Notes: generated from the sequence alone by a model not told the origin. Positions 41,799 through 51,284 are shown, counted from the stretch's first letter. The stretch is DNA of 51,665 nucleotides from Candidatus Gastranaerophilales bacterium (GCA_944323925.1 CALUUI010000014.1:1-51665); one strand, 5' to 3'. A program made the numbers and translations.

Positions 41799-43077
41799 GT
41801 TTTAATTGTTTCTTTACCCAGCCTTCTAAGACTTTAAGCGGTGACCGTGTAACAGCAAGCGACCAAGGCTCAACATCTTTTGTTATTACACCGACAGCTC
41901 CTACATTTGCTCCTTCTTTTATTCTGACAGGCGCTACTAAAACAGAATTTGAACCTATTTTTACGTTATCTTCTATTATTGTTTTGCTCTTTATTTTTGT
42001 TAGCGGATTGTAGTTGGCTGTTATTGTTCCTGCACCTATATTTACATTTTCGCCAACTTCTGAATCACCAACGTATGACAAGTGACATATATTTGTGTGT
42101 GATTTAACCTTTGCTTTTTTTAGTTCAACAAAGTTTCCGATTTTTACGTACTCATCTAACTCTACATCACCTCTAATATGCGCAAATGGTCCTATCTTAC
42201 AGTTTGAACCGATTTTGTTTCGCCCGTTTATATAGCAGTTTGGATAGATGATTGTATCACGACCGATTTCTGTTTCCGGTGATATGAAAGTCGTTTCAGG
42301 CGAGACAATTGTTACTCCGTTATCTAAGTGTTTAGCTATTATTTCATCATGTAGAATTTTTGTTGCTTCTGCTAAATGCTTTCTGGAGTTAATGCCAAAA
42401 ATTTCGTTATTATCGTTTAAAGTATATGCATTTACGTTTAGAGCGTTTTCTTTTCCCCATTTTATTATGTCAGTTAGATAATATTCGCCTTGAGCATTAT
42501 TATTTTTTAATTCAGAGAACGCTCTTTTTACTTTTGCCCAGTTAAGACAATAGATTCCAGCGTTAATTTCTTTGATTTGTTTTTGTTCAATGCATGCATC
42601 TTTTTCTTCTATGATTGCTTCAAGCGAATTGTCTTTATTTCTTATAATTCTTCCGTAATTCGTCGGATTTTCAAATATCGCACTCATTACGGTTATATCA
42701 GAATTGTTGTTTTTATGAAATTCTATTAATGATTTAATTGTTTCTGACTTTATAAGAGGAGTATCTCCGCATAAAATTATTACTTCCCCGTCATAATTTT
42801 CCAAATCTTTTTTCGCCATACTTACGGCATGCCCTGTTCCCAGTTGCGGCTCTTGGAGTACGGTTTTTGCAGCACTGTAGTTCTTTTCTACATATTCTTT
42901 TACTAATTCGGATTTATGTCCGACAATTACAAATGCATAGTCTACTAGATTACTATTTTTAACAGAATCTAATACATATCCGAGTAATGGTTTATCAAAT
43001 ATTGTATGGAGCACTTTCGGTAGTTCCGATTTCATTCTTGTGCCTTTACCTGCTGCTAAGATTATTGCTTTTACCAT
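41791..43077 (-). CDS. glmU: Bifunctional GlmU (GlcNAc-1-P uridyltransferase / GlcN-1-P acetyltransferase)
   Basis: GlmU makes UDP-GlcNAc for peptidoglycan, lipid A and other glycans. At 428 residues it is slightly shorter than the usual 450. The N-terminal part has the pyrophosphorylase signature AIILAAGKGTRMKSELPKVL (4-23), QLGTGHAV (uracil-side loop) and CGDTPLI. The C-terminal beta-helix has ICHLSYVGDSEVGENVNIGAGTITANYN, where the catalytic His lies, and VAPVRIKEGANVGAVGVI. The Shine-Dalgarno is GGAGAAAATC. It shares a transcript with the ferredoxin-like gene. Confidence 0.96.
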   Translation of the reverse strand: MVKAIILAAGKGTRMKSELPKVLHTIFDKPLLGYVLDSVKNSNLVDYAFVIVGHKSELVKEYVEKNYSAAKTVLQEPQLGTGHAVSMAKKDLENYDGEVIILCGDTPLIKSETIKSLIEFHKNNNSDITVMSAIFENPTNYGRIIRNKDNSLEAIIEEKDACIEQKQIKEINAGIYCLNWAKVKRAFSELKNNNAQGEYYLTDIIKWGKENALNVNAYTLNDNNEIFGINSRKHLAEATKILHDEIIAKHLDNGVTIVSPETTFISPETEIGRDTIIYPNCYINGRNKIGSNCKIGPFAHIRGDVELDEYVKIGNFVELKKAKVKSHTNICHLSYVGDSEVGENVNIGAGTITANYNPLTKIKSKTIIEDNVKIGSNSVLVAPVRIKEGANVGAVGVITKDVEPWSLAVTRSPLKVLEGWVKKQLKHD

Positions 43078-43222
43078 GATTTTCTCCTCTTGTCCCTATT
43101 AATTTTAGCAAGAAATATTTCTCGAGTACAGAATTTATTAAATTAGTTAATAAGATACTACTTTATGGTATGGTTTAACTTCATTTGCGCGTAATAATAC
43201 TAAAAAAGGAGGCTTTTTATTT

Positions 43223-43501
43223 ATGTCTGATATGATTGATAAAATTAATAGAATTATTGAGATAAGTAATACTAATAAAATTGTTGTTTTTACAAACAGA
43301 TTAAAAATTGTTGGTACTGTTTTTGATTGTGATGAGTGTAACGATGGCTATTTTCTAAACTTGAAAAATGCAATAGTTATATACCTAAATGATTTGTACC
43401 CCTGCGAAGAAGACGGTACCTGTGAAGAATTATCAAGCCAAAGTTTTGATTGGCTTCATATTAATATTGATAAAATTCTTGCATTTAGTTTAATAAAATA
43501 A
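43223..43501 (+). CDS. Small LSm/Hfq-like beta-barrel protein (predicted)
   Basis: This 92-residue protein begins with a helix (MIDKINRIIEISN) followed by strands that read like an Sm fold: KIVVFTNRLKIVGTVFDCDE (residues 19-38), GYFLNLKNAIVIYL (43-55) and WLHINIDKILAFSLI (77-91). The helix-then-five-strand order is that of Hfq and LSm proteins, but the exact Hfq motifs (such as KH) are absent. Cys61 and Cys67 sit in a loop where strands 3 and 4 would be joined. A strong Shine-Dalgarno, AAGGAGG, lies upstream. It may bind RNA. This is a shape-based guess. Confidence 0.5.
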   Translation: MSDMIDKINRIIEISNTNKIVVFTNRLKIVGTVFDCDECNDGYFLNLKNAIVIYLNDLYPCEEDGTCEELSSQSFDWLHINIDKILAFSLIK

Positions 43502-43612
43502 GTATTGAGATAAATATTAACTTTTGTAACGAAAATTATAAAAAAAATCTTTTGAAAATCAATTTTTGTTCTCTGCCTGTTTTATAATATATAGAAAGGT
43601 TAGGAGTTAATA

Positions 43613-44419
43613 ATGTCTATAGGGGTTAATAACAATATAACATCTCCTGTGTTTCAAAGAAAAGAGCGAAAAGATACTTCCCAGCTCAATCCTTCTTTGG
43701 GAGTAGTAGATTTGGATAAAATCCCTGGAGTAGATACTGTTAACAATACAATGTCAGATTTAGCATTAGAGGGCAAAGTAAAAAGTCGAAAATTTGTTAA
43801 TATAGTTATGACCTTAGGTTTAGCAGTTGCGGCATTTTTTACAGGTAAACGCATTTCGAAGTCTGTATTAGATTCTATTTGCAGTCATACGATATATTTA
43901 GATTCTTTTGCAAATATGGTAAGAAAAGGAGTTCAGGGAGCATTAAAACCAATAAAAAATATTAATCCGGAGGAAGGAAATGCCTTTGTTCGTTGTGTGA
44001 AAACATTTGCTGTAGGTATTCCTAAAAGATTAAAAGAATATGCAAGAACAGGAATTCACAAGGACTTAGAGCTAGAAAGATATGCAAAAGCCGTAAATGA
44101 AAAAGTAGAAAACTTAAATGCAAATGATATAAAACGATTTGATGAAAAATTTAATAATACAATAGCAAAGAATGGTATAGCAAAAGCAATTGCATCGACG
44201 GTTGGTTTAATAACCGGGTTTCAGACTTTTGTAGAGGTTGCTGTAGATAAGAATAAAAACGGTATACCTGATTTATTTGAACAAAAATCATATAAAGAAA
44301 TAATGGAAATTCCGCAAAGCAAGATAGATGAAAAAGTTATAGAGCAGGTTCGAAGAATAAACAAAGACGATGATGACGATGATGACTATGAAAAAGAGTC
44401 TAAAGCAGAACTGGACTAA
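43613..44419 (+). CDS. Membrane-associated protein of unknown function with calcium-loop-like motif
   Basis: I do not recognise this 268-residue protein. A disordered N-terminus (VFQRKERKDTSQLN) precedes a hydrophobic helix at about 62-80 (IVMTLGLAVAAFFTGKRI) and a mainly helical middle. Near the end is VDKNKNGIPDLFEQ (about 212-225), whose D-x-N-x-N-G-x-x-D pattern resembles the calcium loop of EF-hand/dockerin/type-3 repeats. The tail has a run of seven Asp. The style resembles the proteins at 5353 and 6869. SD AGGTTAGGAG is about 7 nt upstream. It may bind calcium; that is untested. Confidence 0.55.
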   Translation: MSIGVNNNITSPVFQRKERKDTSQLNPSLGVVDLDKIPGVDTVNNTMSDLALEGKVKSRKFVNIVMTLGLAVAAFFTGKRISKSVLDSICSHTIYLDSFANMVRKGVQGALKPIKNINPEEGNAFVRCVKTFAVGIPKRLKEYARTGIHKDLELERYAKAVNEKVENLNANDIKRFDEKFNNTIAKNGIAKAIASTVGLITGFQTFVEVAVDKNKNGIPDLFEQKSYKEIMEIPQSKIDEKVIEQVRRINKDDDDDDDYEKESKAELD

Positions 44420-44439
44420 ACGTTTAAAATTGTTATAAT
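44412..44439 (+). promoter_or_regulatory. Promoter of the FliK-like gene, leaderless type
   Basis: TGGACT (44412-44417), 16-bp spacing, TATAAT (44434-44439), then the ATG at 44446. The start site falls at or beside the start codon and no Shine-Dalgarno is present. Confidence 0.55.
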
Positions 44440-44445
44440 TAATGT

Positions 44446-45522
44446 ATGGAGAATATAAACGTTTCGCGAATAATAGCCGGTTTGCAGGGACAGAATTTGT
44501 ATACCGGAATAAGAACGGCAGGTGCTGATATTACAGGAAATAATACCGGTTTTTCAGCTGCTGCAAATAATACTCCTTCAAGTTTAATTCGTGAGATTCA
44601 AATCCAAAATATTACGCAATTACAGTTAAAAATGAATTATATAGCAGGTCAGGAGCGTTCAGCATATATAAAAATGCTCTTAAACTTGCCTCAGTCGCTT
44701 GCAGAATTAATGCTTCAGCTTCAAAAAAACAGATTGGCTAATGCAGAGATTATGAAAAATCTCCAGTTTATGCAAATATTCAGTGACGCAGATGATGTGA
44801 AACAATTGTTACCTCAAAATCAACAAGCACAGCAAGCTATACAAACTCAACAGGCTCAGCAATTAGCTTTAATGTTTAGCGGGATGTTGCGCTTGGATGA
44901 TGTTGCATCTCTTATCAAGGCTAATTCCAGAGCGGCGATGACTCAACTGATTGCGGTTATGTCAAACGCTTCAAAGCAAGGTATAGATAGCAGCCAAATT
45001 CTTGATACTATGAAATTGCTTAATTCTTGTGTCGCTATGCTTGAGGATAATACTCCGCAATCAACCCTTAAGAGCTTAATGCTATTGTATCTCCCTTGGC
45101 TTCCGCTTCCTCAAGGTGTTGGGTTTGAGCTTGAAGTGGGGGCGCCGCCTGATGATGAAGAAGCGTCTAACTCTGTTATTACTGTTCTTATTCAGACAAA
45201 GAATTATGGAAATGTTAAAGGCTCACTTACTTTAACGACCCAAAACTCTGTTGATGTGCTTATTTTATGCTCGGAAGAATTTCCGAAAGAATTGCTGCAC
45301 AAAAGACTCACCGAGGAGATGAAAAATAATTCGGTTCAAGCAAATATCGATATAGAAGTACTTATCAAGAAGCAGGAAGACAAAGATGAACATCAAGCCA
45401 AAGTTAATCTTTCTGCTACAAATGAAATGAACCCCTATTTATTACTTATGGCTCATTCATTTATTAGAAATACCATTATTATTGATAATAGTTTTACCGT
45501 AGATTCTAAGCCAGCAGCTTAG
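44446..45522 (+). CDS. Gln-rich protein with FliK-like C-terminal region
   Basis: This 358-residue protein has no signal peptide. Its N-terminal half is helical and Gln-rich (QNQQAQQAIQTQQAQQLAL, near residues 125-145). Residues about 205-310 (YLPWLPLPQGVGFELEV, then VITVLIQTKNYGNVKGSLTL, VDVLILCSEEFPKELLHKRL) resemble the FliK hook-length-control C-terminal fold: a strand-strand-helix ending with a second strand. FliK switches flagellar export from hook to filament. Here no flagellar genes are near, so it could be a divergent FliK or a relative that works with another export system. The match is by eye and weak. Confidence 0.45.
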   Translation: MENINVSRIIAGLQGQNLYTGIRTAGADITGNNTGFSAAANNTPSSLIREIQIQNITQLQLKMNYIAGQERSAYIKMLLNLPQSLAELMLQLQKNRLANAEIMKNLQFMQIFSDADDVKQLLPQNQQAQQAIQTQQAQQLALMFSGMLRLDDVASLIKANSRAAMTQLIAVMSNASKQGIDSSQILDTMKLLNSCVAMLEDNTPQSTLKSLMLLYLPWLPLPQGVGFELEVGAPPDDEEASNSVITVLIQTKNYGNVKGSLTLTTQNSVDVLILCSEEFPKELLHKRLTEEMKNNSVQANIDIEVLIKKQEDKDEHQAKVNLSATNEMNPYLLLMAHSFIRNTIIIDNSFTVDSKPAA

Positions 45523-45530
45523 CTTGTAAG

Positions 45531-48059
45531 TTAGATTTCAACGAGATTATAACAATCTGTAAGACTTGTTATGTAATCTTTGTGACAAGTAAAGAATATT
45601 ACCTGATTTGTTTTTGCAAATTCTTTTAATGCATCTAAAACTAATTTAAGTCTTGTTTTATCAAAATTAACAAAGGCATCATCAATGATTAACGGTAGGC
45701 GATATTTAGAGCCGTCTTTGCCGTAGTTTTGGGCATAACCAAGCCTAAATGCCAGATATACTTGTTCTAAAGTTCCTCTGCTTAATTGATCTGTTGTTTT
45801 GATTTCCCCCTCTTTGGATGTTATTGTCTCAGTTGCATAATTTGCGGAGATATATTTCCCGTTTGTGATTGTTTGTAATAGCTTTTCTGCACATAATAAA
45901 TTCGGTTCTATTGAGCGTTGTTGCTTTTCTGCGTATTCAATGATGTTTAGTGCAAGCTTTTTTGTATAAATTTCTTGGGCTAAGTCTTTTAACCGTTCTT
46001 TCTCTAAGTTTATTTCATTTCTTAGAGCTGTTAAGCCTTCAAATTCTTCCAAACTCTTTTTCTCCTGATTTAAACGAGCTAGAGTTTCAATTTGTTTTGT
46101 TTCCTCTTCTCTTAGCTCCTCAAGTGTTTTTTCGGGGTAGGTGTCCGTAAGGTTTGGTTCATTAAGCTTACCTTCAAGCTCTTTTTGTTGAATAGTAATA
46201 TTCTCAAGGGTCGTTTTGATTTTGTCGTTTTCTTCTATACGCTCTTGAAGTTCCTTCATCTTTTCTCGTAATCTCATTGGATTAATATTGGAATCAAGCT
46301 CGCAGGTTTTTAAAAAAGTTGTTAATTCAGATTGATATTTATCATATTCTTTGCTCAGCTCTGATAATTGTTCCGCCTCAGTGTTTGATTTTTCTATTAA
46401 ACTTCTTAGCTCTCGAATATCTCCTAATAACTCGAGGAAAGCCTTTGGCGGTAGAGGTTTATTATTAAAACTTGTAAGCTCAGCTTGATTAGCTCTTAAT
46501 CTCTCAAGGTTTTGTTCTAATTCTTCAGTCTCGTTATTTATTTTGTTTAAATCTTCTTTGTTATTGTTTAGGTCTTGTTGTTTTTTTATAATCTCACTAT
46601 TAATATTTTTATACTCTTTTATTTTATTTTCTGAATCCAATGCTATTTTATTTAATGTGGTAATGGATTTTATAAAGTTTTTGCTCTCATTTAGCTCTGA
46701 AACATATTTTTCAAGATAATTGTATATCCCAGAGTTACTGTTATTACTCTTTTTGTTATTTAGTATAAAAGTTAGGATTGCAAAAATTATACCTGATATG
46801 ATTAAACAAATTCCAAGTTTTGAACTGAAATTTAGAGCGCCTATAATTAATAACGCAATCGTTGTAATGGTTGTGCATAATATCGGAATATTTTGGAAAA
46901 ATGTTTTGTTCTCAGAATTATCTGTTAAATTGTTTATTCCGTTTTTAAGCTCCTCATAGGCTGATATGTATTTGTCTATATTAGAAATTTTTAATGAATT
47001 AATTTTTTCAGTTAGCTCTTTTAATTCTTGTTCAAGCTCGCTAATCCTTTTTTCTGTATTTTGTTTATTATTTCTGATTAGTTCAATTTTGTTGTTTTCT
47101 TTTTCTATGATTTCTATTGTTTCTCTGATTTGTTCTTCAAAATTCTTTGAAACATCAATATTGTTAATTGTGTCTTTGTGAATATCAACATTGTAATTGA
47201 GCTTAATATCTGCAATCAGTTTTTCAATTTGTATTGGAGTATCAGAAAGTTTTAGTTGATTGCATTTTTCAAGATTGCCAAGTATTAGTTCTGTACATTG
47301 GCTCAGGTTATAAAAAACAGATTTGGTTTCATAAAGTTTTTGATTAAATTCTTTTTTTAATCTTGTTGCTTCGTCTAAAAGAGCAGCAATTTGTTTTTTG
47401 TTTTCCTCATTTTTTAGAATAATTTGCTTGTTCTCAATACCGGCTCTTAAATTTTTAAGTTCTTTGTTTAGTGAAATAATCTGCGTTGATATTGAGTAAT
47501 ATTCTTCTTCTTTGTTTTGAAGTTCACGAACTTTATTCTCTTTTTCTTTTATTGAATCAATAATTTCTTTAAGAGTTTTGTTAATTTTATTTTTGTCAGT
47601 AAGAAATTTCCTTATTTCGTCATTTAATTTTGCTTTTTGCTCACAAAGTGCCGGAGCGTTATGGTCTTGAATTAGGTTAAACAGATCATTATCAATATTT
47701 TGAATATCATCAAGATTAATAGTAAAAGCTTTTTGGTAAAAATTTTGGTCAATGCCTTCAAGAAATTCGTTAATATTAGTGTTGAGAGGCGCGAGAATTT
47801 TTATCCTCTCATTGCTTTTTGATTTTTTCCCTTCTATTTTTATTTGATATTCGGTATCATTTTTATAAGCTACGATATCCCCGTTTAAGTCTTTAGGATA
47901 AAAGAATCCGTATTTTAAAAATTTCATTAAAGTACTTTTTCCTGCTTCATTGTCCCCGCAGACAAGATTAAATCCGTTTGAAAATTCTTTAACAGGAATG
48001 TTTTGTCCGTTTACAGAGTTTATTTTTACAGATTTTATAACAAGTTTATTCATTTTCAA
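45531..48059 (-). CDS. YhaN-type SMC-like ATPase (SbcC/Rad50 family)
   Basis: This 842-residue ATPase has Walker A VCGDNEAGKST (33-43) near the N-terminus. Very long coiled coils surround a membrane hairpin at about 395-435 (TTIALLIIGALNF, then GICLIISGIIFAILTFIL), a feature of YhaN proteins. The C-terminal part carries the ABC signature DQLSRGTLEQVYLAFRL and Walker B RLPLIIDDAFVNFD. There is no zinc-hook CxxC that I can see. It overlaps the nuclease gene upstream by 14 nt. In Bacillus, YhaN-YhaO-type proteins are linked to DNA repair or recombination. The membrane hairpin suggests work at the cell envelope. Confidence 0.88.
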   Translation of the reverse strand: MKMNKLVIKSVKINSVNGQNIPVKEFSNGFNLVCGDNEAGKSTLMKFLKYGFFYPKDLNGDIVAYKNDTEYQIKIEGKKSKSNERIKILAPLNTNINEFLEGIDQNFYQKAFTINLDDIQNIDNDLFNLIQDHNAPALCEQKAKLNDEIRKFLTDKNKINKTLKEIIDSIKEKENKVRELQNKEEEYYSISTQIISLNKELKNLRAGIENKQIILKNEENKKQIAALLDEATRLKKEFNQKLYETKSVFYNLSQCTELILGNLEKCNQLKLSDTPIQIEKLIADIKLNYNVDIHKDTINNIDVSKNFEEQIRETIEIIEKENNKIELIRNNKQNTEKRISELEQELKELTEKINSLKISNIDKYISAYEELKNGINNLTDNSENKTFFQNIPILCTTITTIALLIIGALNFSSKLGICLIISGIIFAILTFILNNKKSNNSNSGIYNYLEKYVSELNESKNFIKSITTLNKIALDSENKIKEYKNINSEIIKKQQDLNNNKEDLNKINNETEELEQNLERLRANQAELTSFNNKPLPPKAFLELLGDIRELRSLIEKSNTEAEQLSELSKEYDKYQSELTTFLKTCELDSNINPMRLREKMKELQERIEENDKIKTTLENITIQQKELEGKLNEPNLTDTYPEKTLEELREEETKQIETLARLNQEKKSLEEFEGLTALRNEINLEKERLKDLAQEIYTKKLALNIIEYAEKQQRSIEPNLLCAEKLLQTITNGKYISANYATETITSKEGEIKTTDQLSRGTLEQVYLAFRLGYAQNYGKDGSKYRLPLIIDDAFVNFDKTRLKLVLDALKEFAKTNQVIFFTCHKDYITSLTDCYNLVEI

Positions 48060-49260
48060 TCTCTCCGTATATTTCTTGGCAAATGTTTTCTGTTAAAGCC
48101 AATGCTTTTGATTTAGCGGTTGTTTTATCAAATTCGGGGATAAGTTTTAGCAAATCGGATAGCTCATCATCGGTGGCTTTAATAATACTTTCTACTTCAT
48201 CATTATCTTCACCTGCAATTATAATTTGAGAAAGGATTCCACCTGATGATTTAATAGTATCAAGGTTTGTTTTATAAAAAGAATTGTCATCAATAGAATT
48301 AACAACAATATTTTCTGTAGAGAGTTCCGCTTTCAATGCTTCAATATCAACTTTTTTGTATCTGCAAATCCCTTTTATAGTAAGGTTAATAATAGTAAGT
48401 TTTGTATTTTGAGAAAGATTGTACAGCTTAGAATTAATGCTTTCAAATGTTTGTTGAATATTTTCATCATTAGATATATCAAATTCAAGGTTATAAAACC
48501 TGACCTTATCACAGGTTACAAATCTGTTTTCAGTGATTTTATTATTTTCAACCTGTACAAAACAGAAACCGTGTTCTCCCGTATCTTTTTTCGATCTAGC
48601 CTGAATAGTCCCCGGATAAACGATTTTTTCGCCTATTTCAGGTTTGTGAATATGTCCTAAAGCATAGTAATCATAGTTAAGTTCAAGAAGTTCTTTTTCT
48701 GTACAAGGTGCATAAATATTTTTTAAATCACCGGATTTATCACAATGTATTAAACCGATATTGAATAAAGAATTATCATTGGCTTTTTCCAATACTTTGC
48801 AAGGTGAATACGGGTATTCTTTAGTTTTAAAGCCAAAAGGGTAAATAACGGCAACATTGTCATTGTTTCTGTTTTGGATGATTGTTGGAACTGACTCAGT
48901 ATTAACGCCAAAGATTTTTACGAGTTTAGAATTTTTAAAAGCCAAATCGCCCTTGTAAGAATCTTGTGGATCGTGGTTCCCGCAGACAATACAAACGCCT
49001 ATATCATTATCTGCAAGCGTTTTAATAGTATTTGTAAGTAGGAGAATGGAGTGCAAATCTTTTTGGACAGCATCAAATGTATCACCAGCCATAAGAACAA
49101 AATCAACATTCTTCTCAATGGCAAAATTTACCATATCTTTAAGAGCTTGCTCGTGAGCGGAGTTAATAATTTCTTTTTGAGATTTAGTAAGCTCAAAATC
49201 TATATCAGAAAACGATCTTCCCAAGTGAATATCCGCAGTATGAATAAAAGAAAACCTCAC
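48046..49260 (-). CDS. YhaO/SbcD-type metallophosphoesterase nuclease
   Basis: This 404-residue protein begins FSFIHTADIHLGRSF (D-x-H metal motif, 8-12), then VDFVLMAGDTFDAV (GD-x), VCIVCGNHDPQDSYK (GNHD), and GLIHCDKSG and YYALGHIHKPEI (GHxH). These five motifs fit the two-metal Mre11/SbcD core. A C-terminal part of about 140 residues replaces the classical capping region. It likely cleaves DNA ends together with the ATPase downstream, which overlaps it by 14 nt. The start ATG lacks a strong Shine-Dalgarno, though AGAGGGCG precedes it. Confidence 0.9.
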   Translation of the reverse strand: MRFSFIHTADIHLGRSFSDIDFELTKSQKEIINSAHEQALKDMVNFAIEKNVDFVLMAGDTFDAVQKDLHSILLLTNTIKTLADNDIGVCIVCGNHDPQDSYKGDLAFKNSKLVKIFGVNTESVPTIIQNRNNDNVAVIYPFGFKTKEYPYSPCKVLEKANDNSLFNIGLIHCDKSGDLKNIYAPCTEKELLELNYDYYALGHIHKPEIGEKIVYPGTIQARSKKDTGEHGFCFVQVENNKITENRFVTCDKVRFYNLEFDISNDENIQQTFESINSKLYNLSQNTKLTIINLTIKGICRYKKVDIEALKAELSTENIVVNSIDDNSFYKTNLDTIKSSGGILSQIIIAGEDNDEVESIIKATDDELSDLLKLIPEFDKTTAKSKALALTENICQEIYGEIENE

Positions 49261-49291
49261 AACGCCCTCTTAAATAATGTATCCTCAAATA

Positions 49292-51097
49292 TTATATCAT
49301 TGAAGAAAGCGAAGGCGCAATCTGTATAAATTTTCTGACTAAGTCTTCATCCCATTGAGTGCCTGCACCTAAAGATAGAATTTCACAAGCTTTTTCAAGC
49401 TGCATGCCTTTACGATAAGGTCTGTCACTAACTAGAGCATGGAAAGTGTCCGCAATAGCCACAATTCGAGCAGCAAGCGGAATTTCATCGCCTTTTAAAC
49501 CTTCAGGATATCCTTTGCCGTCAATTCTTTCGTGGTGATATTTAACGATAGGGATTAAATCTCTAAGAATAGGGTTAGGTTTAAGCACTTTTTCAGCCCC
49601 AATAACAGGGTGTTGTTTCATAATCTTCCATTCATCATCAGAAAGATTTGAGGTCTTTCTCAAAACATTTTCAGGAATTCCGATTTTTCCAACGTCGTGT
49701 AAAAGAGCGCCGAGAGAAATTTGTTCAATCTCGGATTCAGGAAGGTTGATTGCTCTTGCAAGAGCTTCAGAGTATCTGGAAACAGAAGTTGAATGACCTT
49801 TAGTATATGGGTCTTTAGCATCAATAGCACCGGCAAGAGACGTTGCAATCTCAGCAAGGTGATTTGAGGATTTAATTTGTTCATTGTTGAATTTATCAAT
49901 AATTTCTTCTTCAAAATTAACACCTAATTGAGCATGCCGTTTAGTAATGACTTCCGCATAAGATTTAAGCGCTACGTTATCCCAGAAATTGAAGTCAGCC
50001 GAACTAATGATAGCAGACATTCCGTCTTTATAACCTTTAGCTTGAGAAATGTACATAGCTTGTTCGGCAAGGATTAAGAGTTTTTCTTTATCTTTAGAAC
50101 ATTCAGGATAAGTTGCAATCCCAACAGAAACTTTAACCGGTCCGACATCGTCTATGAAGCAGCAGGAAAGAGAATAAGTAATATATTCAGCAAGATATTT
50201 AGCTTGAGCAACATCCGTATTAGGTAATATAATAGCGATTTCATCTCCGCCATATCTACCGGCAATATCGTTTTCTCTAATGTTTTGTCGAACTTTTTCT
50301 CCGACGAGTTTAATAACTTCGTCGCCTTTAGCGTGTGAAAGCTCACGGTTAATTTTTGTAATATTATTAATATCCATCATAACGACAGACAAATGTTGGT
50401 TATTATTTTCAGCAAGTTCAAATTCTTTAGTTAGTTTTTCTTGGAATCCTCTGTGATTATAGAGCTGAGTAAGCGTATCAGTTTTTTCAATTTCGCCGGA
50501 TTTTTCAAGTAAAAGACCATTGTGTATAACAAGTCCTGTATAATCCGCAATAAAGTTGTATAAGTTAAGGTTTTGAGTTAAGTTTTGACCGGAAATAATC
50601 ATAACACCAATAGGTCTGCCAAGAGAAATCATCGGAAGTAAAAGCGCCGGCGATTTATGGAAATAAGCGAATTTAAGAAACTCAGTATCATCGGTAAAAA
50701 CGGGCTCTTTATTGATGAAACATTTAGCAACAGGATTATCCGCATCATTGAGAAAAATTTTTGAGGAGTAAATATTCCCTAATTTATCGAGAAGTTTAAG
50801 ATTAAGGCAATTTGATTTTTCGCTAAAAATGCCAGTGGCAATGAATCTACAACCGACTTGGTGAGGGATTATTTTATAAATAGAGTGTATGAGGGCATTG
50901 GGGTTATTGATGCGGCAGAGTTCATAAAAGCTGGTCATGAAGTTTTCGTAATCCAGACCATAGATTTGTTTTTCAATAGGGTTAGTAAAATGCCCATTAT
51001 TGTTATTATTTCTACCGCTTTTAAGTAGATTTACTTTAGCAATAAGGTCTTTCCCATTTTGAGATGATAATTTTTTTTTGTTTTCCAAATCTTTCAT
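49292..51097 (-). CDS. GAF-GGDEF-HD-GYP cyclic-di-GMP signalling protein
   Basis: This 601-residue protein has a GAF-like sensory part at about 50-195. A diguanylate cyclase domain follows, with LTQLYNHRGF and RYGGDEIAI (GGDEI 283-287); an inhibitory RxxD site (R274, D277) lies five residues before it. Then comes an HD-GYP phosphodiesterase: GHSTSVSRYSE, LLHDVGKIGIP (His466, Asp467), and HHERIDGKGYP (520-530). So both c-di-GMP synthesis and breakdown sites appear intact in one chain, with GGDEI instead of GGDEF. It is soluble, without membrane helices. Which activity dominates cannot be told. It may respond to a small ligand in GAF. Confidence 0.93.
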   Translation of the reverse strand: MKDLENKKKLSSQNGKDLIAKVNLLKSGRNNNNNGHFTNPIEKQIYGLDYENFMTSFYELCRINNPNALIHSIYKIIPHQVGCRFIATGIFSEKSNCLNLKLLDKLGNIYSSKIFLNDADNPVAKCFINKEPVFTDDTEFLKFAYFHKSPALLLPMISLGRPIGVMIISGQNLTQNLNLYNFIADYTGLVIHNGLLLEKSGEIEKTDTLTQLYNHRGFQEKLTKEFELAENNNQHLSVVMMDINNITKINRELSHAKGDEVIKLVGEKVRQNIRENDIAGRYGGDEIAIILPNTDVAQAKYLAEYITYSLSCCFIDDVGPVKVSVGIATYPECSKDKEKLLILAEQAMYISQAKGYKDGMSAIISSADFNFWDNVALKSYAEVITKRHAQLGVNFEEEIIDKFNNEQIKSSNHLAEIATSLAGAIDAKDPYTKGHSTSVSRYSEALARAINLPESEIEQISLGALLHDVGKIGIPENVLRKTSNLSDDEWKIMKQHPVIGAEKVLKPNPILRDLIPIVKYHHERIDGKGYPEGLKGDEIPLAARIVAIADTFHALVSDRPYRKGMQLEKACEILSLGAGTQWDEDLVRKFIQIAPSLSSMI

Positions 51098-51284
51098 TAA
51101 AAATACTTATGCCCACACCTAAATTTATTATCCAAAACAATTGTGAAGAAAATAAATTGCTTTATATTCAAAAAAAGTTTACAAATGTATACTATATTTT
51201 AACACTTTTTAAAGAACATTCCTAGGGGGGAGAGAAAAAAATAAATACTTCTTAACAAAAAATAAAAATATTTATAAAAAGTGA

